A stretch of DNA of 12,146 bases from Sutterellaceae bacterium (lineage in GTDB: Bacteria > Pseudomonadota > Gammaproteobacteria > Burkholderiales > Burkholderiaceae_F), in NCBI GenBank assembly GCA_030531135.1, contig JAUNOJ010000032.1:1-12146 (forward strand). Reading direction: 5' to 3'. Of this stretch, positions 6,144 to 12,146 are shown piece by piece (positions within the stretch are counted from its first letter, which is position 1; each line of letters begins with the position of its first letter). The translations under genes were made by a program, and so were the position numbers. The notes beneath the pieces are model-generated. The model ran no database searches. It had not been told where the DNA came from and saw nothing but the letters and a program-made list of their open reading frames with translations.

Positions 6144-7142
6144 ATGAATATCGCTCAAAAAAACATCGTCGATTTCGCCAAACGCCGTCTTTTCGCAGCC
6201 GCTGCCGGGCTGCTGGTTGCGGGCTCGATTCTGAGTTCACCCGCGGCAAATGCAGCCGCTGAACAAGCGCAAATTGCCGTATTGCCCGCCATTGACGCCG
6301 CCGTTTTGTATGCGGCTGAAAACGACGGTTTGTTTGAAAAAGAAGGTATCAACGTCAAAATCGTGCCCTTTAAGAGCGCTTTGGAATTGACGGCAGCCAT
6401 GCGCGCAGGCCGAATCGCCGGCCACTATTCCAACCTGATGACAACCGTGACGCAGCGCGTCAACGGCATCGACTCTGCCGTTGTCGTGACAACCTGGCAC
6501 ACGTCGCCAAAGGATCGTGCATTCGGGTTGGCATTGTCGCCCGCAACGGCCAAAAAGATCGCGAACTTGGACGAGCTCAAAAAAGCCCAAGGCGTGACTA
6601 CGGCCAGAAGCTCGGGCACCATCACCGATCGCATGCTTGACGTGCTGATTGAAAACGAAAAGGTGGCCGACACCGTTCTGAAACCCGTCGAAGTAAGCCA
6701 AATTCCGATTCGTCTGCAAATGCTCAACGCTTCGCGCTTGGATTCGGCGCTCTTTTACGAGCCGCTGTTAACTCTGATTGAAAAGAAGGGCGGGCGCGTG
6801 GTTTGGGACGATCGCGGACTCGATAAGCCGCTTTCCATGGTGGCTTTGCGCAAAGAATACCTCAAGCCCGAATTCGTCTTGCCGTTTCGTCGGGCACTGG
6901 CCGAGGCGGCACGCCGCATCGATGCCGATCCGGAAAAATACCGTCCGTTGATTGCCAAAAAGGGACTGTTGCCGCCCGATATCGCCCAAACGTATGTCCT
7001 GCCCAAGTTTTCGGGCTTTGCCACCGAAGACGGTTTGCCGCCGTTGCCGACCCGAGACGACGTGAAGGAAGCCGTCGACTGGTTGGTGCAAAACGGCTTA
7101 ATCAAGAAAACGCCCGAACTCGATGCCGTGGTCTACCGCTAA
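6144..7142 (+). CDS. ABC importer periplasmic binding protein, SsuA/NMT1-like
   Basis: This 332-residue protein starts at ATG 6144 with AAGGAAG just upstream. It has a signal peptide (Lys-Arg14... Arg15-Leu-Phe, then a hydrophobic core) ending near Ala-Asn-Ala (35-37). The Arg-Arg-x-Phe arrangement is Tat-like but lacks the full motif, so Sec export is equally possible. From residue 43 it follows the SsuA/THI5/NMT1 periplasmic fold: an Asp-Ala-Ala-Val-Leu-Tyr segment (51-56), Gly-Leu-Phe-Glu-Lys-Glu-Gly (62-68), then a Phe-Lys-Ser-Ala region that begins the ligand cleft. This family binds sulfonates, taurine, nitrate, bicarbonate, thiamine precursors, riboflavin and others. The yeast THI5 cysteine motif is absent. 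It heads a three-gene importer operon. A sulfonate ligand is suggested only by the sulfur-related neighbours. Confidence 0.85.
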   Translation: MNIAQKNIVDFAKRRLFAAAAGLLVAGSILSSPAANAAAEQAQIAVLPAIDAAVLYAAENDGLFEKEGINVKIVPFKSALELTAAMRAGRIAGHYSNLMTTVTQRVNGIDSAVVVTTWHTSPKDRAFGLALSPATAKKIANLDELKKAQGVTTARSSGTITDRMLDVLIENEKVADTVLKPVEVSQIPIRLQMLNASRLDSALFYEPLLTLIEKKGGRVVWDDRGLDKPLSMVALRKEYLKPEFVLPFRRALAEAARRIDADPEKYRPLIAKKGLLPPDIAQTYVLPKFSGFATEDGLPPLPTRDDVKEAVDWLVQNGLIKKTPELDAVVYR

Positions 7143-7160
7143 AAGAAGGAGTCCTGACAA

Positions 7161-7970
7161 ATGACGACTGAAAATACGCCCGTGGGTCTGGACGTTCGAG
7201 CGCTTTCGGTAGCCTACGGTGCGCATACCGTTTTAAAGGATGTGGATCTGGCGATTCCGCCCGGTGCCTCTTTGGCGATTGTCGGCGAGTCGGGCTGCGG
7301 CAAAACGACGCTTTTGACGACTGTGGCGGGCCTGATGTCCGTTGCCGGCGGAAGCGTTGATTGGAAAGACGCCGCAGGCAACGCCAAAACGAAAATCCGC
7401 TCAAGCTTTGTGTGGCAAAACTTGGGGCTATTTCCTTGGAAAACAGTGGAAGAAAACCTGACGTTGCCGTTTGAACTCAAAAACGCTTCGATCGGCAGAC
7501 AGGCGGGCAAAGTCAAAGCGCAGGAGATGATTGCCGAACTGGGCCTGACGGGGTTAGAGAAGCGTTGGCCCGATGAATTGAGCGGCGGTCAGCGCCAACG
7601 TTTGGCGCTGGGACGCGCTTTGATTGCCGATCCCGAAGTACTTTTTATGGACGAGCCCTTTTCGGCTTTAGACGCGTTGCGCCGTGAACGTTTACAGGAC
7701 TTTTTGGCCGATATGAGAAAAACGCGCGACGTTACGATGGTGTTTGTGACGCATGATATTGCCGAGGCCGTGTTCTTGTCTTCGCACATCCTGCTTTTGG
7801 CAGCAAACCCTTCGCGCGTGCTTGAGCTTTATGTCAATCCGGCTTGGCGAGAGAATCAAAAGTGCGCCGATCGAGAAAGCGATGCCTTTTTTCAAGCGGT
7901 GCGCCATGTGCACTCGGCCTTGCGCGCCGCCGCCAAATCCTCGTCAGCAACGGCCGGTCAAGGAGATTAA
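7161..7970 (+). CDS. ABC importer ATPase, SsuB/TauB type
   Basis: This 269-residue ATPase energises the importer encoded by its two neighbours. Walker A is Gly-Glu-Ser-Gly-Cys-Gly-Lys-Thr-Thr (42-50), Q-loop Gln86 sits in Val-Trp-Gln-Asn, the signature LSGGQ is at 140-144, Walker B with Asp164-Glu165 at 160-171, and switch His198. The Phe-Pro-Trp-Lys after the Q-loop is characteristic of the nitrate/sulfonate/taurine subfamily. The C-terminal 35-40 residues (from about 232) are Ala/Ser-rich, low in complexity and show no added domain. The gene starts 18 bases after the binding-protein stop, with AAGGAG (7146-7151) nine bases before the ATG. Confidence 0.93.
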   Translation: MTTENTPVGLDVRALSVAYGAHTVLKDVDLAIPPGASLAIVGESGCGKTTLLTTVAGLMSVAGGSVDWKDAAGNAKTKIRSSFVWQNLGLFPWKTVEENLTLPFELKNASIGRQAGKVKAQEMIAELGLTGLEKRWPDELSGGQRQRLALGRALIADPEVLFMDEPFSALDALRRERLQDFLADMRKTRDVTMVFVTHDIAEAVFLSSHILLLAANPSRVLELYVNPAWRENQKCADRESDAFFQAVRHVHSALRAAAKSSSATAGQGD

Positions 7971-7973
7971 AAA

Positions 7974-8714
7974 ATGAAATCGCTCGTTTTGCGTTACCTC
8001 ACCGGCAGCGTCGTGTTATTGCTTTTGTGGGAAGCCGGAAGCCGACTTTTGGGCACCGAGATTCTTCCGCCGCCTGCAGCCTCGATCGTTCTTTTTGCCG
8101 AATCGCTCGGCGACCATGTGTTTTTGGGGCATGTGGGCATCAGTCTCGTGCGACTTTTCGGGGCCTTGGCCATTGCCGTTGTCACAGGGTTTGCTTTGGG
8201 GCTTTTGTTCGGTCATTGTAAAAAATGCGACTGGCTCGGGGCGCCGTTAACCTTTATTACGTTGCCGCTTCCCAAGATTGTGCTGTTGCCGGTCTTTTTC
8301 ACAGTCTTTGGCTTGGGCGACACCTCGCGCGTTTTGTTGATTGCCTTGGCAACGGGCTACCAAATTCTCGTGATTGTTCGAGAAAGTGCTCTTGCCATCA
8401 ATCCTTCCTACGAGCTTTCGTTACGAAGTATGGGGGCAACTGCCTGGGAGCGTTTCCGACATGCTTATCTGCCGGCGGCGTTACCTGCGTTATTGACGTC
8501 CTTGAAGGTTTCTCTGGGGACGGCCATTGCAGTGCTTTTCTTGGCAGAGAGCTTTGCTACCGACTCCGGCCTCGGTTGGCTCATCATGGACGCCTGGGGC
8601 TTGGCCGATATGGGCAGAATGTTTACCGGGATTCTCGGTATGTGCGTGCTCGGTTTGGTGTTTTACGGCGCCATCGGCATTGTGCAAAAGTTGTTTTGCC
8701 CGTGGATGCGGTAA
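7974..8714 (+). CDS. ABC importer permease, SsuC/TauC type
   Basis: This 246-residue inner-membrane protein is close to the 250-275 residues usual for SsuC/TauC permeases. Five to six hydrophobic segments are visible, near residues 10-26, 58-80, 94-114, 118-138, 165-190 and 215-238. The coupling loop is a degenerate EAA motif, Glu147-Leu-Ser-Leu-Arg-Ser-Met-Gly-Ala (147-155). The start lies three bases after the ATPase stop, with AAGGAG (7960-7965) inside the end of the previous gene, so translation is probably coupled. Order A-B-C resembles tauABC. No desulfonating monooxygenase or dioxygenase (SsuD, TauD) is nearby, which leaves the substrate open. No obvious terminator follows. Confidence 0.92.
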   Translation: MKSLVLRYLTGSVVLLLLWEAGSRLLGTEILPPPAASIVLFAESLGDHVFLGHVGISLVRLFGALAIAVVTGFALGLLFGHCKKCDWLGAPLTFITLPLPKIVLLPVFFTVFGLGDTSRVLLIALATGYQILVIVRESALAINPSYELSLRSMGATAWERFRHAYLPAALPALLTSLKVSLGTAIAVLFLAESFATDSGLGWLIMDAWGLADMGRMFTGILGMCVLGLVFYGAIGIVQKLFCPWMR

Positions 8715-8771
8715 GCGAAGTTAAGAAGAGATTTGTTTGGGTTTGTCCTTTTGGGGCGAGTGGCAACAGGT

Positions 8772-8802
8772 GTTCACCAAAAGTGAACGGGGTGAATATA
8801 TT
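8772..8802 (+). promoter_or_regulatory. Candidate promoter overlapped by a perfect inverted repeat, upstream of the flavin reductase
   Basis: GTTCAC (8772-8777) and GTGAAC (8783-8788) form a perfect dyad around CAAAA. A third related half-site, GGTGAA, is at 8791-8796. TTCACC (8773-8778, four of six -35 matches) and TATATT (8797-8802, five of six -10 matches) are spaced by 18 bases, so the dyad would cover the -35 region and spacer as a repressor site would. Initiation near 8809 would leave a leader of about 190 bases. No FNR or sigma-54 site was recognised. Confidence 0.35.
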
Positions 8803-8987
8803 TCCGTCTCATTTTCAAAACATCCGTGTCTGAGGCAGTTTATCCGCCGATATGATTACTCCTCGAAAGAAATGCCGACCAGCAGTTGTACCTCTTATGG
8901 TGGATCAAGTCGGTCTTTCGAATTGGATTGAGAGAGCGCCCGACAGTGCGGTGTCGTGACTGCCGTCGGTGCGAAAGAAAACACAAA

Positions 8988-8993
8988 AAGGAG
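8988..8993 (+). promoter_or_regulatory. Ribosome binding site fixing the flavin reductase start
   Basis: AAGGAG lies six bases before ATG 9000. The in-frame ATG at 8886 would place 38 charged, Cys/Arg-rich residues before the Tat signal, which must be near the N-terminus, so 9000 is the start. Confidence 0.85.
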
Positions 8994-8999
8994 TCAACC

Positions 9000-10979
9000 A
9001 TGTCTCAGAATCTCACCCGTCGCGGACTTTTGCGTGCCGGTTTGGCCGGCAGTGCTACGGTAGCAGCCTCGGCACTTCATGCCGCCCCGGCCTCCCTTTA
9101 CCGCCCCGGTTCCTACTCGGCCAAGGCCGCCGGTATTGCCGGCGACGTTATCGTGACGCTGACATTTGATGAAAGAAAAATCACCGATGTCGTTATTGCT
9201 GCTTCTAGCGAAACGCCGGGAATCGGCGGCGTTGCGGCAGGCGAACTTAAAAAGCGCATTCTCGCAACTCAGAGTGCTCAGATCGATGCCGTCTCCGGCG
9301 CAACGATCACCAGCAACGCCGTTCAACGCGCCGCCGCCAAGTGCGTGGCGCAGGCCAAGGGTGAGATTCCTGTCGAGAGCGTTGCACGCACGGCTGCCAA
9401 GGCCGAAGACAACGGCGATTGGTTGGGCAAGGCACCCGAAATCGCCGAAAAAGATATCGTTGCCACATTCAAGACGGACGTTCTTGTCGTCGGGTGCGGT
9501 ACCGGCGGCATGTTTGCCATCGCTGCCGCTGCCGAAAAGGGCGCCAAGGTGATCGGTATCGATCGCTTTGCCGTGGGTACGGGTGTACGCGAAGGTTTTG
9601 CCGCCATCGACTCACGCTATCAGAGAAAATGGGGCACCAAGATCGATAAATTCGACTACATCACTATTGCCACGAAGGCTGCGGGCGGCCACGTCGATCA
9701 ACGCTTGATGAAGCTTTTCTGCGATCGCTCCGGAGACGTGATGAATTGGTACGGCGATCGCTTGGCAGAGCGCGGCGTCGAACTTTGGCACGAAACCTGT
9801 GAATACGATCCGAGCATGCGTTATGCGATGCTGCCCACTTGCCACACGCCGCGCTGGCCGCAGGCTCGTTGGGAAGCCGGAGACAAGAATCAAAAGCGTC
9901 TGAACGGCAACGTCGTTCTCTATGAATACGCCGTCAAGCACGGTGCCCGCTTTGATTACAACACCAAGATGATCAAGCTTGAACGCGTCAAGGGGCGCGT
10001 GACGGGGTGCATCGCCGAAAACGCTGAGGGCAAGTATGTGCGCTACCTCGCCCGCAAAGGCGTGATCATCTCCACCGGCGGTTACGCGCGCAACTATCAG
10101 ATGCTTGAGGCTCTGCAGCCCTTTAACCTCACCTTCATGGGCGGCAACAAAGCCATGCCCGGTGCGTTGGGCGACGGTATCCGCGCCTGCTTGTGGGTCG
10201 GTGCCAAGATGGACGAAACGCATTCCATGGCTCAATTTGACCGCAGCGCCATCCGTCCGGATCAGGAACCCGGTCTCGAAGCCATGAAAAAGACCGACAT
10301 GGGCACATTCTGGCCGGGATCTCAACCGTGGCTTAAGGTGAACAAAGACGGCGAACGATTCTTTAACGAATCCGGCACCTACGAAGGCATTTTGCACAGC
10401 GACGAAAACCAAAAGGGGCATTGCCACTACGACATCTTCGACTCGACTTGGACTGACTTTGTGCAACGTACGAAGATGACCGGCTGCGCTCGTTTAGTGC
10501 CGCATCCCAACGGCGCGCGTCCGATTTTTGCTTGGCAGTTCATTGCCGAAAAGGTCATGCCCAAGCTCATTGCCGACGGTTTTGTGCAGCAGGCCGACAC
10601 CATTGAAGAACTCGCCAAAAAGCTCTTGCTTCCGCCCAAGGCTCTCAAGGCCACGGTCAAGCGCTACAACGAATTGGCAGCCAAGGGGGTTGACGAAGAT
10701 TTCGGCAAGGAAGCCTTCCGACTGTCTCCCGTTGCCAAGCCGCCTTTCTATGGCGTGAAGAACGTGGGTTACTGTTTATGCACCATGGACGGCATTAAGG
10801 TCGATACGCATCTCAATGCACTCGACCAAAATCTCGAACCTATCCCCGGTTTGTATGTCGTCGGCATGGACTCGGGCGGTTACTTCTCTAGCACCTACCC
10901 CAACCTGATTCCGGGTATGTGTGCGGGTCACGCCGCCACCTTTGCCTGGCTTGCCGGTCGCGAGCTGGCCGAGTCCTAA
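9000..10979 (+). CDS. Tat-exported flavin reductase with FMN-binding and FAD-binding domains (respiratory-type, substrate unknown)
   Basis: This 659-residue protein is probably a periplasmic terminal reductase. A Tat signal (Thr6-Arg-Arg-Gly-Leu-Leu-Arg12) precedes a likely cleavage site near residue 30. An FMN-binding domain (about 36-120) carries Ser99-Gly-Ala-Thr102, where ApbE would attach FMN covalently, probably at Thr102. An FAD-binding-2 domain follows, with Val-Val-Gly-Cys-Gly-Thr-Gly-Gly (163-170), Ser-Thr-Gly-Gly-Tyr (358-362) and Val-Asn-Lys-Asp-Gly-Glu-Arg-Phe-Phe-Asn-Glu (447-457). The architecture resembles urocanate reductase and flavocytochrome c, but there is no CxxCH haem motif, so electrons must come from another protein. 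The His-His-Thr-Met-Gly-Gly and Gly-Ala-Asn-Arg segments of fumarate reductases are replaced by Cys-Leu-Cys-Thr-Met-Asp-Gly (592-598) and Ser-Gly-Gly-Tyr-Phe-Ser-Ser-Thr-Tyr-Pro (625-634). A fumarate substrate is therefore unlikely. No quinol dehydrogenase or ApbE gene is in the window. Confidence 0.9.
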   Translation: MSQNLTRRGLLRAGLAGSATVAASALHAAPASLYRPGSYSAKAAGIAGDVIVTLTFDERKITDVVIAASSETPGIGGVAAGELKKRILATQSAQIDAVSGATITSNAVQRAAAKCVAQAKGEIPVESVARTAAKAEDNGDWLGKAPEIAEKDIVATFKTDVLVVGCGTGGMFAIAAAAEKGAKVIGIDRFAVGTGVREGFAAIDSRYQRKWGTKIDKFDYITIATKAAGGHVDQRLMKLFCDRSGDVMNWYGDRLAERGVELWHETCEYDPSMRYAMLPTCHTPRWPQARWEAGDKNQKRLNGNVVLYEYAVKHGARFDYNTKMIKLERVKGRVTGCIAENAEGKYVRYLARKGVIISTGGYARNYQMLEALQPFNLTFMGGNKAMPGALGDGIRACLWVGAKMDETHSMAQFDRSAIRPDQEPGLEAMKKTDMGTFWPGSQPWLKVNKDGERFFNESGTYEGILHSDENQKGHCHYDIFDSTWTDFVQRTKMTGCARLVPHPNGARPIFAWQFIAEKVMPKLIADGFVQQADTIEELAKKLLLPPKALKATVKRYNELAAKGVDEDFGKEAFRLSPVAKPPFYGVKNVGYCLCTMDGIKVDTHLNALDQNLEPIPGLYVVGMDSGGYFSSTYPNLIPGMCAGHAATFAWLAGRELAES

Positions 10980-10998
10980 TCGGTCCTCAGTGTGATCA

Positions 10999-11033
10999 GG
11001 CGGAGAGTGCGGTCGATGATTCGACTCTCCGCC
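10999..11033 (+). terminator. GC-rich perfect stem-loop after the flavin reductase, without T-run
   Basis: GGCGGAGAGT (10999-11008) pairs perfectly with ACTCTCCGCC (11024-11033) across a 15-base loop that has its own TCGA-TGAT-TCGA self-complementarity. It begins 20 bases after the stop codon. The lack of a T-run on either strand makes it an imperfect intrinsic terminator; a 3' stabilising structure is equally possible. Confidence 0.45.
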
Positions 11034-11055
11034 CGAATCAAGGACGACCTAAAAA

Positions 11056-11099
11056 TATAACAATTGACCGTTCACTCTCCCCTCGAGTCTCGAACGGTC
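11056..11099 (+). promoter_or_regulatory. Possible -10 element and leader inverted repeat upstream of the porin
   Basis: TATAAC (11056-11061) matches five of six -10 bases, though no good -35 lies 16-18 bases before it. GACCGTTC (11066-11073) and GAACGGTC (11092-11099) form a perfect eight-base inverted repeat, with inner ACTC/GAGT complementarity. If TATAAC is used, the repeat forms the first hairpin of the porin mRNA leader and could affect stability or regulation. TTGACC (11064-11069) is an alternative -35 but lacks a -10. Confidence 0.3.
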
Positions 11100-11123
11100 G
11101 CACACAATCTAAAGGAGAAAAAC

Positions 11124-12146
11124 ATGAGAAAGACACTCTTGGCTTTGGCTGTTGCCGGAAGTTTCGCCGCCGGCGCCATGGCTGCCGACATTCAAGTTTA
11201 CGGCTTGATCGATACGGGTTTTAGCTACACCCATTCCGATGCCGACAAAGCGGGCGTCAAAGACACCGATCAATTGCGCATGGTATCGAGCCAAGAATTC
11301 GGTTCCCGCTGGGGTATTCGCGGAACCGAAGATCTCGGTAACGGCTATAAGCTGAGTTTTGTTTTGGAAAGCGGCTTTAATTCGGACACGGGCTCGATGT
11401 CGGGAGATCTTTTCGCTCGCGAAGCCAATATGGCTCTCAGCGGTCCGTTTGGAACCTTGCGAGCCGGTCGCATGCCCATTTTCGGTAGCGTTTTGGGTGC
11501 CGACGGTCTTTTCCGTGCCATCGATCCGTTGTTCGGCAATATGACTCAAGGGTTCGGCTCCAGTTACGCCAGTGCTTCGTCGTGGTTGCGTGCGAGCAAT
11601 GCCCTGAGCTACAAGACGCCGACCTTTGCCGGGTTGACTGCCTATGCGATGTATTCTCTGAAAAACGACTCCAATAAGGACGCCGAAGAAGGTAAGGCAG
11701 ATTCCGATCGCTACGCATCCGTCGCCCTGCGTTATCTCAACGGAGACCTCGAAGCCATTATGGTTGCCGATATGACGCTCTACGGCAACTATCGCTCTGA
11801 ACCCAACAATGCCCACGAAGACGATGGTCTGACCGTGACTGTGGGCGGCAATTACGCCTTTGATAACGGCCTGAAGGTCATCGCATTCGGTCAGTATTTC
11901 AAGGATCAGGAATTGGGAATGCGAGCCGGTGTTGTCCAATCCGGTGTCAAGGCGTACACACAACAAGACAACGGATACGGATTTGTCGACGGTTGGGGCG
12001 CGAGCATCGGCGTGAACTATCCGGTGGGCGGCGGCGTTGCCAAGGCGTCGTTTAACTATCGCGACATGGATAACCAAAACGATGTCGACTTCACGCGTTG
12101 GACCGTTGCTGCGGCATACGACTATCCGCTTTCCAAGCGCACGTCC
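11124..12146 (+). CDS. Outer-membrane general porin (Gram-negative, Burkholderiales type), C-terminus cut by window edge
   Basis: The 341 visible codons are open to the right edge. AAAGGAG lies six bases before ATG 11124. Residues 1-20 are a Sec signal peptide ending Ala-Met-Ala before Ala21, and the mature protein starts with Asp-Ile-Gln-Val-Tyr-Gly, the typical first beta strand of this family. Alternating hydrophobic strands and Gly/Asp-rich loops follow, including Gly-Ser-Arg-Trp-Gly-Ile-Arg-Gly-Thr-Glu-Asp-Leu-Gly-Asn-Gly (60-74), a hallmark of Porin_4/OmpC-like betaproteobacterial porins, and Leu-Arg-Ala-Gly-Arg (112-116), leading towards the constriction loop. It should form a trimeric 16-stranded diffusion channel. 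About 30-60 residues with the last strand and terminal aromatic are probably missing. It may admit the substrate of the neighbouring reductase, but general porins are not substrate-specific. Confidence 0.92.
   Translation, partial: MRKTLLALAVAGSFAAGAMAADIQVYGLIDTGFSYTHSDADKAGVKDTDQLRMVSSQEFGSRWGIRGTEDLGNGYKLSFVLESGFNSDTGSMSGDLFAREANMALSGPFGTLRAGRMPIFGSVLGADGLFRAIDPLFGNMTQGFGSSYASASSWLRASNALSYKTPTFAGLTAYAMYSLKNDSNKDAEEGKADSDRYASVALRYLNGDLEAIMVADMTLYGNYRSEPNNAHEDDGLTVTVGGNYAFDNGLKVIAFGQYFKDQELGMRAGVVQSGVKAYTQQDNGYGFVDGWGASIGVNYPVGGGVAKASFNYRDMDNQNDVDFTRWTVAAAYDYPLSKRTS

Noticed and set aside
8893-8908. Possible FNR box before the flavin reductase
   Set aside because: Only the right half ATCAA matches; the left half TTATG is far from TTGAT.
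8737-8931. A 64-codon plus-strand frame between the permease and the reductase
   Set aside because: It has no convincing ribosome site, overlaps the putative promoter and operator, and shows no known domain.
9612-10466. A 284-codon open frame antisense to the flavin reductase
   Set aside because: It lies within the FAD domain coding region and has no independent ribosome site or domain.
11109-12077. A 322-codon open frame antisense to the porin
   Set aside because: The porin on the plus strand has signal peptide, ribosome site and family strands; the antisense product resembles nothing known.

Overview
The window looks like a chromosomal segment of a Gram-negative betaproteobacterium, most likely a gut member of the Sutterellaceae (Sutterella/Parasutterella type). 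This rests on a Burkholderiales-style general porin, a Tat-exported FMN/FAD reductase of the kind that is greatly expanded in that group, a MetNIQ importer, moderately GC-rich coding sequence and consistent AAGGAG-type ribosome binding sites. The genus is an inference from gene content. No RNA gene, CRISPR array, insertion sequence or attachment site was seen.

Layout. (1) 1-363, minus strand: the start of a small exported carboxymuconolactone-decarboxylase-family protein, cut by the window edge. (2) 364-662: a divergent intergenic region with a long imperfect inverted repeat. (3) 663-1664: a PLP enzyme best called D-cysteine desulfhydrase. (4) 1665-2120: a 456-base stretch with no convincing gene but several regulatory-looking elements. 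(5) 2121-5979: metN, metI, metQ and an M20-family amidohydrolase, tightly packed and probably one operon. (6) 5980-6143: a hairpin-rich spacer ending in a strong intrinsic terminator. (7) 6144-8714: a second ABC importer (binding protein, ATPase, permease) of the sulfonate/nitrate/taurine class. (8) 8715-8999: a leader with a candidate promoter and operator. (9) 9000-10979: a Tat-exported FMN-binding plus FAD-binding reductase. (10) 11124 to the right edge: an outer-membrane porin, cut at the edge.

How the genes may work together. The left two thirds read as an organosulfur or amino-acid scavenging block. MetNIQ imports methionine and related compounds, the M20 enzyme could deacylate N-acylated amino acids inside the cell, and the desulfhydrase releases sulfide, ammonia and pyruvate from D-cysteine. 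The second ABC system may bring in a sulfonate or a similar small solute. The sulfur theme is inferred from neighbourhood, because only MetNIQ and the desulfhydrase carry a specific family assignment. The right third looks like anaerobic respiration: a periplasmic flavin reductase next to a porin that could admit its substrate. The reductase lacks the His and Arg positions expected of a fumarate reductase, so its electron acceptor is open. It is the most interesting single gene here.
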